A DNA stretch of 64,000 nucleotides from Sediminicoccus rosea (GCF_033547095.1 NZ_CP137852.1:3869001-3933000), one strand, 5' to 3'; counted from the stretch's first letter, positions 45,348-56,670 are shown. Translations and numbers: made by a program. Notes: a model not told the origin generated them from the sequence alone.

Positions 45348-45993
45348 GGCGGTCTTTCCGCCCGGCTGCGTCGTCGCCGTCGGGCTGAAGAGCGAGGCGG
45401 CACTGCTGCCGCCGGGCGTGCGCTGCGTGGTCTCGGGCGGCGATCCGGGGCGGCTGGACGCGCTCTGGCCCGCCGATGCGACGGCGGTGCTCTCCTTCGG
45501 CATCGCGGGCGGGCTCGCGCCCGGCGTGACGACGGGCGAGTTGCTTGTCGCCTCGTCCTTGTGGGAGGCAGGCGAGACGCTTGGCGTGGACGCGTCCTGG
45601 CAGGCGGCGATCGCGGCGCGCTGCGGAGCGCGGGCCAGCCTCATTGCCGCGAGCGGGACGCTGCTGGCCAGCGCCGCCGAGAAGGGTGCGCTGCATCGCG
45701 CCTCGGGCGCGCGGGCGGTGGACATGGAAAGCGGCGCCGCATGGCGCTTCGCGCGAGCGCGCGGCCTGCCCTTTGCCGCGTTGCGCGCCGTGGCCGATGG
45801 GCCCGGGGATGTGCTGCCCGAGGCCGCCACCGTCGGGCTCAACCCGGACGGCTCGCCCGCGCCGCTGCGCGTGCTCGGCGCGCTGCTGCGCCGCCCGGGC
45901 GACCTGCCTGCCCTGCTGCGCCTCGCGCGCGCCAGCGCCGCCGCCCATGCGGCGTTGCGCCGCGCGCTTGCCTCCGCCGGGCCCGCGCTCTAA
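45340..45993 (+). CDS. Phosphorylase-superfamily protein (HpnG/MTA-SAH nucleosidase-like)
   Basis: A 217-residue protein of the purine nucleoside phosphorylase/nucleosidase fold. It shows AVLSFGIAGGLAPGVTTGELLVAS, a segment like the FGTAGG phosphate/sugar site, and ARAVDMESGAAWRFA with the conserved Met-Glu of the ribose-binding motif. Hopanoid-biosynthesis HpnG proteins share this plan, but no hpn genes adjoin. It starts inside the amidase stop region, so it is co-translated with the amidase, possibly serving nucleobase or nucleoside amide breakdown. Function remains a guess. Confidence 0.78.
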   Translation: MAEAVFPPGCVVAVGLKSEAALLPPGVRCVVSGGDPGRLDALWPADATAVLSFGIAGGLAPGVTTGELLVASSLWEAGETLGVDASWQAAIAARCGARASLIAASGTLLASAAEKGALHRASGARAVDMESGAAWRFARARGLPFAALRAVADGPGDVLPEAATVGLNPDGSPAPLRVLGALLRRPGDLPALLRLARASAAAHAALRRALASAGPAL

Positions 45994-46019
45994 CTGCCGC
46001 GCAAACCGGAGGACCCTTC

Positions 46020-46982
46020 ATGCTTCGCCGCACGCTTCTCACCGCCGCCCCTGCCGCCCTCGCCCTGCCCGCCGCCGCGCAGGACTGGCCCACCGCGCCG
46101 ATCCGCGGCGTCGTGCCCTTCGCGGCCGGCAGCGCCACCGACATCGTCGCCCGCCTCTTCGCCGAGCGCATGCGCGAGGGGCTGGGCCAGCCCGTCGTCG
46201 TGGAGAACCGCGCCGGCGCCTCGGGCCTGATCGGCGCCGAGGCGGTGGCGCGCGCCACGCCCGATGGCAACACCATCCTCTTCGGCACCAACTCCACCAA
46301 TGCGGCCGCCAATGCCCTGTTCCGCCGCGTGCCTTTCGACATGGAGCGCGACTTCGCGCCCATCTCGCTGCTGGCCTCGGTGCCGCTGCTCGTCGCCGTC
46401 GCGGCCAACAGCCCGCACCGCACGCTGAATGACCTGCTGACGGCGGCGCGCGCCCGGCCCGAGGCGGTGACCTTCGCCTCCGCCTCCTCCTCGCAGCGCG
46501 TCGCGACCGAGATGCTGGCCAGCATGGCGCAGGCGCGCATGCTGCACGTGCCCTACCGCTCCTCCCCCGCCGCCGTGCAGGACCTCATCGCGGGGCGCGT
46601 GGACCTCTTTGTGGCCGACCAGGCGGTGATCCTGCCCGCCGCCCAGGCCGGCCAGCTGCGCGTGCTGGGCGTGACCACGCGCGGCCGCTCGCCGCAGCTG
46701 CCCGAGATTCCGACGGTGGCGGAGGCCGGCAACCTGCCGAGTTACGAGCTCTTCGCCTGGTTCGTGCTGGTAGCACCGGCCGGCACGCCCACGCCGCACA
46801 TCGCACGCCTCAACGCCGCCGTGCGCCAGGCCAGCGCGAATCCCGAACTGCGCCAGCGGCTGGAGCAGGTGCTGGGCATGACCGTCACGCCCTCCACGCC
46901 GGAGGAGGCACAGGCCTTCATGCGCAGCGAGACGGTGAAGTGGACCAACGCGATCCGCGCCGCCGGCATCGAACCGGAATAG
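46020..46982 (+). CDS. Bug-family TctC-like periplasmic receptor
   Basis: A 320-residue solute-binding protein with a signal peptide (MLRRTLLTAAPAALALP, cleaved near AAA-QD). The family motifs VVPFAAGSATDIVARLFAER and PVVVENRAGASGLIGAEA follow. CCGGAGGA precedes the ATG, which lies 26 bases after the phosphorylase stop, so the receptor is the last gene of a unit comprising small ORF, amidase, phosphorylase and receptor. It likely captures a carboxylate or amide that the amidase handles. No TctA/TctB is present. A strong terminator follows. Confidence 0.93.
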   Translation: MLRRTLLTAAPAALALPAAAQDWPTAPIRGVVPFAAGSATDIVARLFAERMREGLGQPVVVENRAGASGLIGAEAVARATPDGNTILFGTNSTNAAANALFRRVPFDMERDFAPISLLASVPLLVAVAANSPHRTLNDLLTAARARPEAVTFASASSSQRVATEMLASMAQARMLHVPYRSSPAAVQDLIAGRVDLFVADQAVILPAAQAGQLRVLGVTTRGRSPQLPEIPTVAEAGNLPSYELFAWFVLVAPAGTPTPHIARLNAAVRQASANPELRQRLEQVLGMTVTPSTPEEAQAFMRSETVKWTNAIRAAGIEPE

Positions 46983-47004
46983 GCCGCGGCCCGGCGGCCA
47001 ACGC

Positions 47005-47036
47005 AAAAGGGCGAGCCGCGAGGCTCGCCCTTTTTT
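47005..47036 (+). terminator. Strong intrinsic terminator after the Bug receptor
   Basis: GGGCGAGCC (47009-47017), loop GCGA, GGCTCGCCC (47022-47030), then TTTTTT at 47031-47036. An A-run precedes the stem, so it could also act on the minus strand, where it would stop transcription from the tRNA-Arg. Confidence 0.92.
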
Positions 47037-47054
47037 GTGTTCCATCAGGAAGAG

Positions 47055-47130
47055 TGGCGCACCCGGAAGGACTCGAACCTCCAACCCCCAGATTCGTAGT
47101 CTGGTGCTCTATCCATTGAGCTACGGGTGC
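47055..47130 (-). tRNA. tRNA-Arg (anticodon ACG)
   Basis: On the minus strand the acceptor GCACCCG pairs with CGGGTGC, followed by an encoded CCA. The anticodon stem CCAGA/TCTGG has loop CTACGAA, anticodon ACG (A34 is presumably edited to inosine to read CGU/CGC/CGA). The T-arm carries GGTTCGAGTCC. Downstream lies the terminator at 47005-47036. Confidence 0.97.
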
Positions 47131-47144
47131 TTGCCGTGGCCCGG

Positions 47145-47173
47145 GGAATAGCCTTCGCGGCCATGCCGCGCAA
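47145..47173 (-). promoter_or_regulatory. Putative promoter of tRNA-Arg(ACG)
   Basis: On the minus strand TTGCGC (47173-47168), 17 bases, TATTCC (47150-47145). The predicted start lies about eight bases before the tRNA 5' end. Spacing is ideal, but each hexamer matches the housekeeping consensus at only three positions. Confidence 0.4.
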
Positions 47174-47243
47174 CCCCCCGGGCGTCAGCTTTGTGACGAT
47201 CCCGCCGCGCGTTGCGGCAGGGGCGCCATGCGTGCCGCGCGGA

Positions 47244-48356
47244 TCAACCGGCGATCTTGTTCAGCTCCCGCACCACGCTCTCGCCCATCACGGAGCAGCT
47301 GATGCGCGCCATGCCGGGCTGCATGATATCCGCCGTGCGCATCCCGCCGGCCAGCACGCGCTCCACCGCCTGCTCGACCATGCGCGCCTGCTCCTCCATG
47401 CCGAAGGACCAGCGCAGCAGCATGGCGAAGGAAAGGATCTGCGCCGACGGATTCGCGATGCCCTTGCCCGCGATGTCCGGCGCCGAGCCATGGATCGGCT
47501 CATAGAGCGCATGCCGCCGGCCATCGGGCTGCACCGCGCCCAGCGTCGCCGAGGGCAGCATGCCGAGCGAGCCCGTGAGCGCGGCCGCGAGGTCGCTCAG
47601 CACATCGCCGAACAGGTTCGAGGCGAGGATCACGTCGAACTGCTTGGGGCGCGAGCAGAGCTGCATCGCAGCGTTGTCCGCGTACATGTGCTCCAGCTCG
47701 ACATCCGGGAACTCGGCCTTGTGGACCTCGCTCACCACGGCGCGCCAGAGGCGGCCGGACTGCATGACGTTGGCCTTCTCGGTGCTCGTCACCTTGTTGC
47801 GGCGCTTGCGCGCGAGGTCGAAGGCAACGCGCGCGGCGCGGGCGATCTCGTCCTCGGAATACACTTCGGTATCAATGCCGATGCGCTTGCCATTCGCATC
47901 GGTGTGGATGCCGCGCGGCTCACCGAAATAGATGCCGCCGGTGCTCTCGCGCACGATCATGATGTCGAGGCCGCGCACCACGTCGGGCTTGAGCGAGGAG
48001 GCGTCCACAAGCGGATCGAGCACGATGGCCGGGCGCAAATTGGCGAAGAGCCCCAGCTCCTTGCGCAGCCGGAGGATGCCGAGCTCGGGGCGCTGCTCGA
48101 AGGGCAGCTTGTCCCACTTGGGGCCGCCGACGCTGCCGAACAGCACCGCATCCGCTTCGCGCGCCGCTTCCAGCGTGCGGTCCGGGCAGGGCACGCCCTC
48201 GGCGTCGATTGCCGCTCCACCGACCAGGCCCTCGCCGATCTCGAAGCGCACGAGGCGGCGCTGCTCCATCCAGTCGATGACGCGGCGGACCTCGTGCATC
48301 ACCTCGGGCCCGATGCCGTCACCGGGCAGGACGAGGAGCTTCTTGTTGGCGATCAC
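47244..48356 (-). CDS. leuB: 3-isopropylmalate dehydrogenase
   Basis: LeuB oxidises and decarboxylates 3-isopropylmalate to the leucine keto acid precursor using NAD+ and a divalent metal. The 370-residue protein has [20 protein letters not shown] at the N-terminus, FGEPRGI-like [10 protein letters not shown] with REST preceding it, and the C-terminal [18 protein letters not shown] signature. It starts with GTG overlapping the leuD stop (GTGA). Confidence 0.97.
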   Translation of the reverse strand: MIANKKLLVLPGDGIGPEVMHEVRRVIDWMEQRRLVRFEIGEGLVGGAAIDAEGVPCPDRTLEAAREADAVLFGSVGGPKWDKLPFEQRPELGILRLRKELGLFANLRPAIVLDPLVDASSLKPDVVRGLDIMIVRESTGGIYFGEPRGIHTDANGKRIGIDTEVYSEDEIARAARVAFDLARKRRNKVTSTEKANVMQSGRLWRAVVSEVHKAEFPDVELEHMYADNAAMQLCSRPKQFDVILASNLFGDVLSDLAAALTGSLGMLPSATLGAVQPDGRRHALYEPIHGSAPDIAGKGIANPSAQILSFAMLLRWSFGMEEQARMVEQAVERVLAGGMRTADIMQPGMARISCSVMGESVVRELNKIAG

Positions 48357-48979
48357 AGGCGGTTCTCCGCGGCATGCAGCCAGGGCTGGGCCTGGCGCTG
48401 CTTGTCTTCGTAGCTGTCGATGGATTGGGTGTGCTGCATGGTCTGGCCGATATCGTCCAGGCCGTTCAGCAGGCAGTGGCGGCGGAACGGATCAATGGCA
48501 AAGGGAATCTCCTCGCCATTCGGGCGCACCACGACGTTGCGCTCGAGGTCCACCGTGATGCGGGCGTTGCCGCCGAGCTTGGCGTCCTCCATCAGCTTCT
48601 CGCAGATCTCCCGCGGCAGGCGGATGGGCAGCAGGCCGTTCTTGAAGCTGTTGTTGTGGAAGATGTCGGCGAAGTCCGGCGCGATGACGCAGCGGATGCC
48701 GAAATCGAGCAGGGCCCAGGGGGCATGCTCGCGCGAGGAGCCGCAGCCGAAATTCTCGAAGGCGATGAGGATCTCAGCCTTGCGATAGGGCTCCTGGTTC
48801 AGCACGAAATCCGGCTGCTCCGAGCCATCCGCATTGTAGCGGAAATTGGCGAAAAGGTTCTTGCCGAAGCCCGTGCGCGCGATGGACTTCAGGAAGCGCG
48901 CGGGGATGATCTGGTCGGTGTCGACATTGGCCTTGGGCAGCGGGGCCGCGATGCCGGTCAGCGTGGTGAAGGCTTGCAT
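48353..48979 (-). CDS. leuD: 3-isopropylmalate dehydratase small subunit
   Basis: LeuD is the small subunit of isopropylmalate isomerase and pairs with LeuC. The 208-residue protein starts [20 protein letters not shown] and has the swivelling-domain motif [23 protein letters not shown] precedes the ATG. It lies one base after leuC and overlaps leuB, so leuC-leuD-leuB is translated as a block. Confidence 0.97.
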   Translation of the reverse strand: MQAFTTLTGIAAPLPKANVDTDQIIPARFLKSIARTGFGKNLFANFRYNADGSEQPDFVLNQEPYRKAEILIAFENFGCGSSREHAPWALLDFGIRCVIAPDFADIFHNNSFKNGLLPIRLPREICEKLMEDAKLGGNARITVDLERNVVVRPNGEEIPFAIDPFRRHCLLNGLDDIGQTMQHTQSIDSYEDKQRQAQPWLHAAENRL

Positions 48980-48980
48980 G

Positions 48981-50411
<1,431 letters not shown>

Positions 50412-50477
50412 TGGCGGCTTCTCCCTCTCGGTCTCTCAACGGGGCGAGGGGCCCGGCGGGGCCCTTCGCAGGCATCG

Positions 50478-50502
50478 GCCGGGGGCGGCAGCGGCCCCCG
50501 GC
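50478..50502 (-). terminator. Hairpin between rplS and leuC
   Basis: GCCGGGGGC (50478-50486) and GCCCCCGGC (50494-50502) form a 9-bp stem around seven bases, nine bases after the rplS stop codon and ahead of leuC on the minus strand. There is no T-run, so it may only partly terminate the ribosomal-protein transcript or attenuate entry into the leucine genes. Confidence 0.45.
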
Positions 50503-50511
50503 ATCCGGGCC

Positions 50512-50916
50512 TCAGGCCTCGGCGGCGTCCTTGGCGGCAGCCTCGGGGGCCGTGCGCAGGCCGAGCTTCTCGGCGATGCGCGCCGACTTGCCGGTGCGGC
50601 CACGCAGGTAATACAGCTTCGCGCGGCGCACCTTGCCGCGACGCACCACGGAGATCTCCGCGATGGCCGGGGAGTGCAGCGGGAAGACGCGCTCCACGCC
50701 CTCGCCGTAGGAGAGCTTGCGCACGGTGAAGTTGCTGTGCAGGCCGCGGTTGGAGCGCGCGATCACCACGCCCTCATAGGCCTGAACGCGCGTGCGCTCG
50801 CCTTCCACGACCTTCACCATGACGCGCACGGTGTCACCGGCGGCGAATTCGGGAACGGGACGGCTCGCGGTCAGGCGGGCCTTCTGGTCGGCGTCGAACT
50901 GCTGCAAGAGGTTCAT
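50512..50916 (-). CDS. rplS: 50S ribosomal protein L19
   Basis: L19 lies at the interface of the two ribosomal subunits. The 134-residue protein contains [34 protein letters not shown] and the C-terminal [20 protein letters not shown] signature, with a short Ala-rich tail. AAAGGA lies seven bases before the ATG. It is the last gene of the rpsP-rimM-trmD-rplS group. Confidence 0.98.
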   Translation of the reverse strand: MNLLQQFDADQKARLTASRPVPEFAAGDTVRVMVKVVEGERTRVQAYEGVVIARSNRGLHSNFTVRKLSYGEGVERVFPLHSPAIAEISVVRRGKVRRAKLYYLRGRTGKSARIAEKLGLRTAPEAAAKDAAEA

Positions 50917-50942
50917 GGTCAAGTCCTTTCGAAGAGATTGCT

Positions 50943-51656
50943 TTAGGCCGGGGCTTGCGCGCCCGCAACCTGCATGCGGTTCCAGAGATCGGGCCGCCGC
51001 TCGCGCGTCGCGGCCTCGGATTGGGTGCGCCGCCAGCGCGCCACCTCGGCATGGTGGCCCGAGAGCAGCACGGGCGGGACGGCGCGGCCCTGCCATTCGG
51101 CGGGCCGCGTGTAGTGCGGGTATTCGAGCAGCCCCGCGCTGTGGCTTTCCTCGACGGCGCTTTCGGAGGCACCCATGACGCCGGGCAGCAGCCGCACGCA
51201 GGCATCGAGCAACGCCAGAGCGGCAACCTCGCCCCCCGAAAGGACGTAGTCGCCGAGGCTGACCTCGCGCATGCCGCGCGCCTCGATCACCCGCTGATCC
51301 AGGCCCTCGTACCGGCCGCAGAACAGCACGACGCCGGGCCCGGCCGCAAAGTCGCGGACCATCGCCTGGTCGAGCAGCCGGCCACGCGGCGTCAGATAGA
51401 CCAGCGGCCGCGCATCGCCATCCGGCATCGCGGCCGAGATGGCGGCATCCGCCACATCGGGGCGCATGACCATGCCGGCGCCGCCGCCGAAGGGCGTGTC
51501 GTCCACGGTGCGGTGGCGGTCCGTCGCGAAGCTGCGGATGTCCAGCGCTTCGCAGCGCCAGATGCCCTCGCGCAGCGCGCGCCCGGCGAGCGAGACACCG
51601 AGCGGCCCGGGGAACATCTCCGGGAAGAGCGTCAGGATCGTCGCGTGCCAGCTCAT
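50943..51656 (-). CDS. trmD: tRNA (guanine-N1-)-methyltransferase
   Basis: TrmD methylates G37 of tRNAs, including Arg-CCG-type tRNAs such as the one at 30137, and prevents frameshifting. The 237-residue SPOUT enzyme has [25 protein letters not shown], the knot region [13 protein letters not shown] and [15 protein letters not shown]. It overlaps rimM by four bases. Confidence 0.97.
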   Translation of the reverse strand: MSWHATILTLFPEMFPGPLGVSLAGRALREGIWRCEALDIRSFATDRHRTVDDTPFGGGAGMVMRPDVADAAISAAMPDGDARPLVYLTPRGRLLDQAMVRDFAAGPGVVLFCGRYEGLDQRVIEARGMREVSLGDYVLSGGEVAALALLDACVRLLPGVMGASESAVEESHSAGLLEYPHYTRPAEWQGRAVPPVLLSGHHAEVARWRRTQSEAATRERRPDLWNRMQVAGAQAPA

Positions 51657-52183
51657 GCCGCACCCGCCTCCCCTTGCTCATCCGGCTGCGGTTCCACCAG
51701 GATTTCCGCCGGCAGCACCACGGTCACGCGGCGCGCCGCGATGTCCACCGCGGGCACCGCCGCGCGCGTGAAGGGCACCAGCCGCTCGGGCGGCCCCTCC
51801 AGCACGAGGAAGGCGCCCGCCCCGTGATCCTCGACCGAGCGCACCCGGCCCAGCGCCTCGCCCGCCTCGGTCACCGCCGCAAGGCCTTCGAGGTCCGAGA
51901 GGTAGAACTCGTCGGGGTCCTCGGGCGGCGGCAGCGCCTCGCGCGGAACATAGAGGCGCGTGCCGGTCAGCCGCGCGGCCTGGTCGCGGTCGTTCACGCC
52001 ATCGATGCGGGCCAGGTCCGGCGCCAGCATCTCCAGCACGAAGCGCTGCGTGCCCGTGGCGTCGCTCAGCGGGCCATAGGCCGTCAGATCCTCGGGCTCG
52101 GCGGTGAAGCTGCGGACGCGCACCAGGCCCCGCACACCGTGCGGCCTCCCGATCTCGCCCAACAGGATCATCGCCGGCGCCAT
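51653..52183 (-). CDS. rimM: Ribosome maturation factor RimM
   Basis: RimM binds S19 and helps mature the 30S head. The 176-residue protein has the N-terminal [20 protein letters not shown], the linker [20 protein letters not shown] and a C-terminal PRC-barrel domain ([20 protein letters not shown]). The start is the ATG at 52183; a second in-frame ATG four codons later is possible. It follows rpsP after 8 bases. Confidence 0.96.
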   Translation of the reverse strand: MAPAMILLGEIGRPHGVRGLVRVRSFTAEPEDLTAYGPLSDATGTQRFVLEMLAPDLARIDGVNDRDQAARLTGTRLYVPREALPPPEDPDEFYLSDLEGLAAVTEAGEALGRVRSVEDHGAGAFLVLEGPPERLVPFTRAAVPAVDIAARRVTVVLPAEILVEPQPDEQGEAGAA

Positions 52184-52191
52184 GGATCAGA

Positions 52192-52524
52192 TCAGCGCGC
52201 GGCGGCCGCGGCGCGTTCCTGCGCCTTCTTCTTCGGCGCCGACTGGATCGGCTGCGTCGGGATCGCGGGCATCGCCATCAGGCCGGCGCGGCCCAGGAAC
52301 TTCGCCACGCGGTCCGTCGCCAGCGCGCCCTGGGAGAGCCACTCCTTGATGCGCTCCTCCTGCAGGCGGATGCGGTCGGCATGCTCGGCCGGCAGCATCG
52401 GGTTGTAGCTGCCCACCTTCTCGATGAAGCGGCCATCGCGCGGCGAACGGCTGTCGGCCACCACGATGTGGTAGTAGGGGCGCTTCTTGGCGCCGGCGCG
52501 GGCAAGGCGGATCTTCAGGCCCAT
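52192..52524 (-). CDS. rpsP: 30S ribosomal protein S16
   Basis: The 110-residue protein begins with the S16 signature [20 protein letters not shown], followed by [17 protein letters not shown]-terminal Lys/Ala extension is common in alphaproteobacteria. It begins the ribosomal-protein group just downstream of ffh. Confidence 0.98.
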   Translation of the reverse strand: MGLKIRLARAGAKKRPYYHIVVADSRSPRDGRFIEKVGSYNPMLPAEHADRIRLQEERIKEWLSQGALATDRVAKFLGRAGLMAMPAIPTQPIQSAPKKKAQERAAAAAR

Positions 52525-52552
52525 CGGGCTGTCTCCTTCGGTAAAGTCAAAA

Positions 52553-53926
52553 TCAAAACGGCCTACGACCTTGGGGGAGGAGGCTGGCGAGCCCGCCGCG
52601 CATCATCCCCTTCTGGCCCATCTTGTTCATGCGCTTCATCATGTCGCGCATGTCCTCGAACTGCTTGAGCAGCCGGTTCACCTCCTGCACGGAGGCGCCC
52701 GAACCGGCCGCGATGCGCCGCTTGCGCGACGCCTTGATGATCTCGGGCTGGCGGCGTTCCTTCACCGTCATGCTGCCGATGATGGCCGCCTGACGCTTGA
52801 GCATGCCGGTGTCGAGATTGGCGTCCTGCAGCTGCGCCTTCACCTTGGCGACACCCGGCAGCATGCCCATCAGGCCGCTCATGCCGCCCATCTTGCCGAT
52901 CTGCTTCAGCTGCTGGGCATAGTCCTCGAGCGAGAACTGGCCCTTCTGCATGCGGGCGGCGAGCTTCTCCGCCTCGGCCTGGTCGATCGTCTCGGCCGCG
53001 CGCTCGACGAGCGAGACGATGTCGCCCATGCCGAGGATACGGTTGGCGATGCGGTCCGGGTGGAAATCCTCGAGCGCGTCGAGCTTCTCGCCCGCGCCCA
53101 GCAGCTTGATCGGTGCGCCGGTGACGGCCCGCATGGACAGCGCCGCACCGCCGCGCGCATCGCCATCCACGCGCGTCATCACGATGCCGGTGACGCCCAC
53201 GCGCTCGTTGAAGATGCGCGCGGTGTTCACCGCGTCCTGGCCGGTCATGGCGTCCACGACCAGCAGCGTCTCGTGCGGCGTCACCGCCTGCTTCACCGCC
53301 GCGACCTCGGCCATCAGCGCCTCGTCGATCGAGAGGCGGCCGGCGGTGTCGAGGATCACCACGTCGTAGAGTTCGCGCCGGCCCAGATCCATGGCGCGCT
53401 CGGCGATCTGCAGCGGCGTCTGGCCGGCGATGATCGGCAGGCTGGTCACTTCCGCGCGCTCGGCCAGCTGCGCCAGCTGTAGCTGCGCGGCAGGGCGGTG
53501 CACGTCGAGGCTGGCGAGCAGCACCTTCTTGCGCTCGCGGCCCTTCAGCCGCAGCGCGATCTTGCCCGAGGTGGTCGTCTTGCCCGAGCCCTGCAGGCCC
53601 ACCATCAGGATGGCGACGGGCGCCGCGGCCTCCAGGCTGATGCCACGCGGGCCCGGATCATTGCCGCCCAGCGCCTCGACCAGCGCGTCATTGACGATCT
53701 TGATGACCTGCTGGCCGGGCTGGATCGAGCGGATCACCTCCTGCCCCACGGCGCGCTCGCGCACGCGGGCGGTGATGTCCTTCACCACGGAGAGGGCGAC
53801 ATCGGCCTCGAGCAGGGCCACGCGCACCTCGCGCAGCGCGTCGGAGACATCGGCTTCGGACAGGGCGCCGCGGCCGCGCAAGCGGTCGAACACTCCCTGC
53901 AACCTGTTGCCCAAAGTCTCGAACAC
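52553..53926 (-). CDS. ffh: Signal recognition particle protein Ffh
   Basis: Ffh is the SRP54 GTPase that with 4.5S RNA targets nascent membrane proteins to FtsY. The 457-residue protein has the N domain (about 1-90), the P-loop [13 protein letters not shown] (about 110-122), [10 protein letters not shown] (G3), [10 protein letters not shown] (G4), and [12 protein letters not shown] (G5). A methionine-rich M domain (about 300-440) follows, with [14 protein letters not shown] and [11 protein letters not shown]. The start is GTG 53926 with AAGGG about seven bases upstream. A frame open to 54007 is Ser/Arg-rich and lies in the leader. Confidence 0.97.
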   Translation of the reverse strand: MFETLGNRLQGVFDRLRGRGALSEADVSDALREVRVALLEADVALSVVKDITARVRERAVGQEVIRSIQPGQQVIKIVNDALVEALGGNDPGPRGISLEAAAPVAILMVGLQGSGKTTTSGKIALRLKGRERKKVLLASLDVHRPAAQLQLAQLAERAEVTSLPIIAGQTPLQIAERAMDLGRRELYDVVILDTAGRLSIDEALMAEVAAVKQAVTPHETLLVVDAMTGQDAVNTARIFNERVGVTGIVMTRVDGDARGGAALSMRAVTGAPIKLLGAGEKLDALEDFHPDRIANRILGMGDIVSLVERAAETIDQAEAEKLAARMQKGQFSLEDYAQQLKQIGKMGGMSGLMGMLPGVAKVKAQLQDANLDTGMLKRQAAIIGSMTVKERRQPEIIKASRKRRIAAGSGASVQEVNRLLKQFEDMRDMMKRMNKMGQKGMMRGGLASLLPQGRRPF

Positions 53927-54030
53927 CAAAGAGCCCTTCCAAACGTCAAACGCGCCGCTGCGCGAAACTCGCGGAGCGACGGAGATCCCGCAGATCGCAG
54001 GACCCATATCGGGGTTTCCCGACGAAGCTG

Positions 54031-54059
54031 CGTTTAGGGGCTCGGGCCGAGGGCGTCAA
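54031..54059 (-). promoter_or_regulatory. Promoter of the ffh-rpsP-rimM-trmD-rplS operon
   Basis: On the minus strand TTGACG (54059-54054), exactly 17 bases, then TAAACG (54036-54031). This matches the alphaproteobacterial housekeeping pattern. The predicted transcription start near 54024 leaves a leader of about 95 bases before the ffh GTG. Confidence 0.65.
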
Positions 54060-54080
54060 TCATGTTCGGCGCGCGCCGGC

Positions 54081-55046
54081 TTACGTCGCCGAAAGGCCCA
54101 TGCCCCGCAGGATCGGCACCCAGAGGTCGTTCTCGGCCCGGAAGAAGCGGGCGGCCTCGCTGACGCTTCCTCCTATCACGGTCAGGTCGATGGCGGCGAA
54201 CCGCGCCCGTACCTCCGGATCGGCGAGGATGCTGGTCAGCGCGGCGTTCAGCCGGGCCAGCACAGGCTCGGGCGTGCCGCGCGGCGCGAGGATGGCCTGC
54301 CATGGCTCCATGTTGTTCACCTGCGGCAGCCCCGCCTCGCGCATCGTCGGCACCTGCGGCAGGGCGGCGGCGCGCGTGCCCGAGAAGGTGGCCAGGGCGC
54401 GCAACTGCCCCGCCTGGGCCTGCGCCGCGACCACCGAGGGCGTGTCCGCCAGATAGGAGATGCGCCCGGCGATCAGGTCGGCCAGCCCGGCCGCGCTGCC
54501 GCGATAGGGCACATGGGTGACCTGGAGCTGGTTCACATCGGCGAAATGCTGCGCGGCGACATGGCCCGAGGTGCCATTGCCGGCCGAGCTGAAATTGTGC
54601 TGCCCCGGCTCGCGCCGGATCCGCTGGATCAGGCCGGCCGCGTCATTCACCTCCAATTGCCGCGCCGCCACCAGCACGAGCGGGACCTTCGAGGTGATGA
54701 TCACCGGCGCGAAATCCGCCACCGGATCGAAGGGGAGGTTGGGCTGCACGCCCTGCACCAGGATCTGCGCCGAAAGCCCCCCGAAGAGCAGCGTGTGCCC
54801 GTCCGGCCGGGCGCGGGCCACGGACTGCGAGGCGACGATGCCCCCTGCGCCCGGCCGGTTCTCGGCCACCACCGGCTGTCCCAGGATCGGCGTCATCCGC
54901 TCGGAGAGGAGGCGCGCGATGGCGTCGCTCGACCCGCCCGGCGCGAAGGGAATGACCAGCGTGACCGGGCGCTCGGGAAAGCCCTGGGCGAGGGCCGGCG
55001 CGGCCAGCGTGGCAGGGAGCAGGGCGAGCAGACGGCGACGGCGCAT
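54081..55046 (-). CDS. Bug-family TctC-like periplasmic receptor
   Basis: A 321-residue receptor with a basic signal peptide (MRRRRLLALLPATLAAPALA). The mature motifs are VIPFAPGGSSDAIARLLSER, PVVAENRPGAGGIVASQS and VTHVPYRGSAAGLADLIAG. The gene follows the alpha/beta hydrolase after 12 bases on the same strand, suggesting that receptor and hydrolase form a unit. AAGGA precedes the ATG. It is the third Bug receptor in the window, again without transporter subunits. Confidence 0.93.
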   Translation of the reverse strand: MRRRRLLALLPATLAAPALAQGFPERPVTLVIPFAPGGSSDAIARLLSERMTPILGQPVVAENRPGAGGIVASQSVARARPDGHTLLFGGLSAQILVQGVQPNLPFDPVADFAPVIITSKVPLVLVAARQLEVNDAAGLIQRIRREPGQHNFSSAGNGTSGHVAAQHFADVNQLQVTHVPYRGSAAGLADLIAGRISYLADTPSVVAAQAQAGQLRALATFSGTRAAALPQVPTMREAGLPQVNNMEPWQAILAPRGTPEPVLARLNAALTSILADPEVRARFAAIDLTVIGGSVSEAARFFRAENDLWVPILRGMGLSAT

Positions 55047-55058
55047 GGGCGGATTCCT

Positions 55059-56015
55059 TCACCAGGGGGGAATGTCGGGCAGGTTCAGGGCCGCCCGGAT
55101 CGCGGCGCAGAGCTGCTGGAACTCGGCCTCGGCCGCGGCGCTGTGGCGGCGGGCGCGGGGATAGCTGTGGATCATGCCCGGCGCCTCGCGGCACCAGACC
55201 GGCACCCCGGCCGCCCGCAGCCGCGCGGCGAAGGCCAGGCCCTCATCCCGGAGCGGATCACGCTCGGCGATGGAGAGCAGGCAGGGCGGCAGGCCGGACA
55301 GGTCCGGCGCGCGCAGCGGCAGGGCGAAGGGATCACTCACCGGTGGTGCGAAGGCGTCGAAGGCCTCGCGCATCGCCTCCCGCGTCAGGATGGGATCGCG
55401 CGCCGCGCGGTAGCTCGGCGTGTCGAGGTCGCGGTCCAGCACGGGGTAGATCAGGACCAGGCAGGCAGGCCCGGGGCCGCCCTGGTCCCGCGCCATGAGG
55501 CTGGCGCCGGCCGCGAGGTTGCCGCCGGCACTGTCCCCCGCGAGGCCGATCCGCGCCGGGTCGAGGCCGAGCGCGGCCGCATGGCCGAGGGCCCAGCGCA
55601 AGGCGGCCAGGGCGTCCTCGGTGGGCGCGGGATAGGGGTTTTCCGGGGCGCGGCGGTAATGGACGCTGAGGACCTGCGCGCCCGTGTTCATGGCCAGGCT
55701 GGCAGTGACGAAGTCATGCGTCTCAGGACTGCCGGCGATCCAGCTGCCGCCATGCAGATAGACGAGGGCGGCGCGGGCGGGGCCCGGCGGGCGATAGATC
55801 CGCACCGGGATTTCCCGGCCCGGAAGCACGATGTAGGCGGTGCGCGTGTGCAGTCCCGGGGGGTGCGGCTCCTGCGTGGCGAGCGCATAGCGCTCAGCCC
55901 GCTCCCGTCGCTGCCCCGGCGTCAGGCCGCCCAGCGGCCCAAGGCCCGCCGTCACCCGCCGTGTGTGCTCGAGATAGGCCTGCAGCCCAGGCTCGATCGG
56001 GTCCTGCTCGATCAT
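55059..56015 (-). CDS. Alpha/beta hydrolase of the hormone-sensitive lipase (HSL) type
   Basis: A 318-residue esterase-like enzyme. The oxyanion motif HGGSW (in ALVYLHGGSWIAGSPETH), the nucleophile Ser in GLAGDSAGGNLA, the Asp near AERDPLRDEG and the His in PGMIHSYPRA give the classic HSL triad. No signal peptide. The substrate is probably a short-chain ester. It lies between infC and a Bug receptor on the minus strand. Confidence 0.92.
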   Translation of the reverse strand: MIEQDPIEPGLQAYLEHTRRVTAGLGPLGGLTPGQRRERAERYALATQEPHPPGLHTRTAYIVLPGREIPVRIYRPPGPARAALVYLHGGSWIAGSPETHDFVTASLAMNTGAQVLSVHYRRAPENPYPAPTEDALAALRWALGHAAALGLDPARIGLAGDSAGGNLAAGASLMARDQGGPGPACLVLIYPVLDRDLDTPSYRAARDPILTREAMREAFDAFAPPVSDPFALPLRAPDLSGLPPCLLSIAERDPLRDEGLAFAARLRAAGVPVWCREAPGMIHSYPRARRHSAAAEAEFQQLCAAIRAALNLPDIPPW

Positions 56016-56091
56016 TGCCTTGAGGCTATGAATTCATCCGGACAATGTCCAGCGCGACGCGCCCAGGCCGCGATCCCAGGCGCCGGACATG

Positions 56092-56114
56092 AAAATGGCG
56101 GCTCGCGCCGCCAT
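56092..56114 (-). terminator. Intrinsic terminator after infC
   Basis: On the minus strand ATGGCGGC, loop GCGA, GCCGCCAT (56114 down to 56095) is followed by TTTT (56095-56092). It lies about 30 bases after the infC stop and upstream of the hydrolase gene. The short T-run makes it moderately strong. Confidence 0.6.
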
Positions 56115-56145
56115 GTCATGCCAGCGATGACGGATGAAGCCGGCG

Positions 56146-56670
56146 CTACTTGGGCGCCAGCACCATGATCATCTGGCGGTTTTCCAAGCGTGGCATCTGC
56201 TCGACCTTCACCAGCTCGACCAGTTCGGTCCGGATCCGCTCCAACAGCTTCACGCCGAGTTCCTGGTGCGCCATCTCGCGGCCGCGGAAGCGGAGGGTGA
56301 CCTTCACCTTGTCGCCCTCGCCGATGAAGCTCTTCGCCTGACGCATCTTCACGTCGTAGTCATGGTCATCAATGTTCGGGCGAACCTTGATTTCCTTGAT
56401 CTCGACGACCTTCTGCTTCTTGCGGGCCTCGTTGGCCTTCTTCTGCTGCTCGTACTTGAACTTGCCGTAGTCGGTGATCTTGCAGACCGGCGGGACGGCG
56501 TTCGGGCTGATTTCCAGCAGATCGAGCCCCGCCTGGAACGCCTTGTACAGCGCGTCGCGGATGCTCATCACGCCAAGCATTTCGCCATTCTCGTCAATCA
56601 GACGAACCTGCGGAACGCGGATCTCCTCGTTCACGCGCGGCCCCTCGCGGGAGGGGGGCGAAGGGGGCAT
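56146..56670 (-). CDS. infC: Translation initiation factor IF-3
   Basis: IF-3 checks start-codon pairing and keeps 30S subunits free. The 174-residue protein has the N-domain [20 protein letters not shown], the linker ([19 protein letters not shown]), and the C-domain [19 protein letters not shown]. The start is placed at an ATG (56670) with a Pro/Ser-rich leader before VNEEIRV. In E. coli infC uses the rare AUU start for autoregulation; nothing rare is needed here. It follows thrS on the same strand, a normal thrS-infC order. Confidence 0.96.
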   Translation of the reverse strand: MPPSPPSREGPRVNEEIRVPQVRLIDENGEMLGVMSIRDALYKAFQAGLDLLEISPNAVPPVCKITDYGKFKYEQQKKANEARKKQKVVEIKEIKVRPNIDDHDYDVKMRQAKSFIGEGDKVKVTLRFRGREMAHQELGVKLLERIRTELVELVKVEQMPRLENRQMIMVLAPK

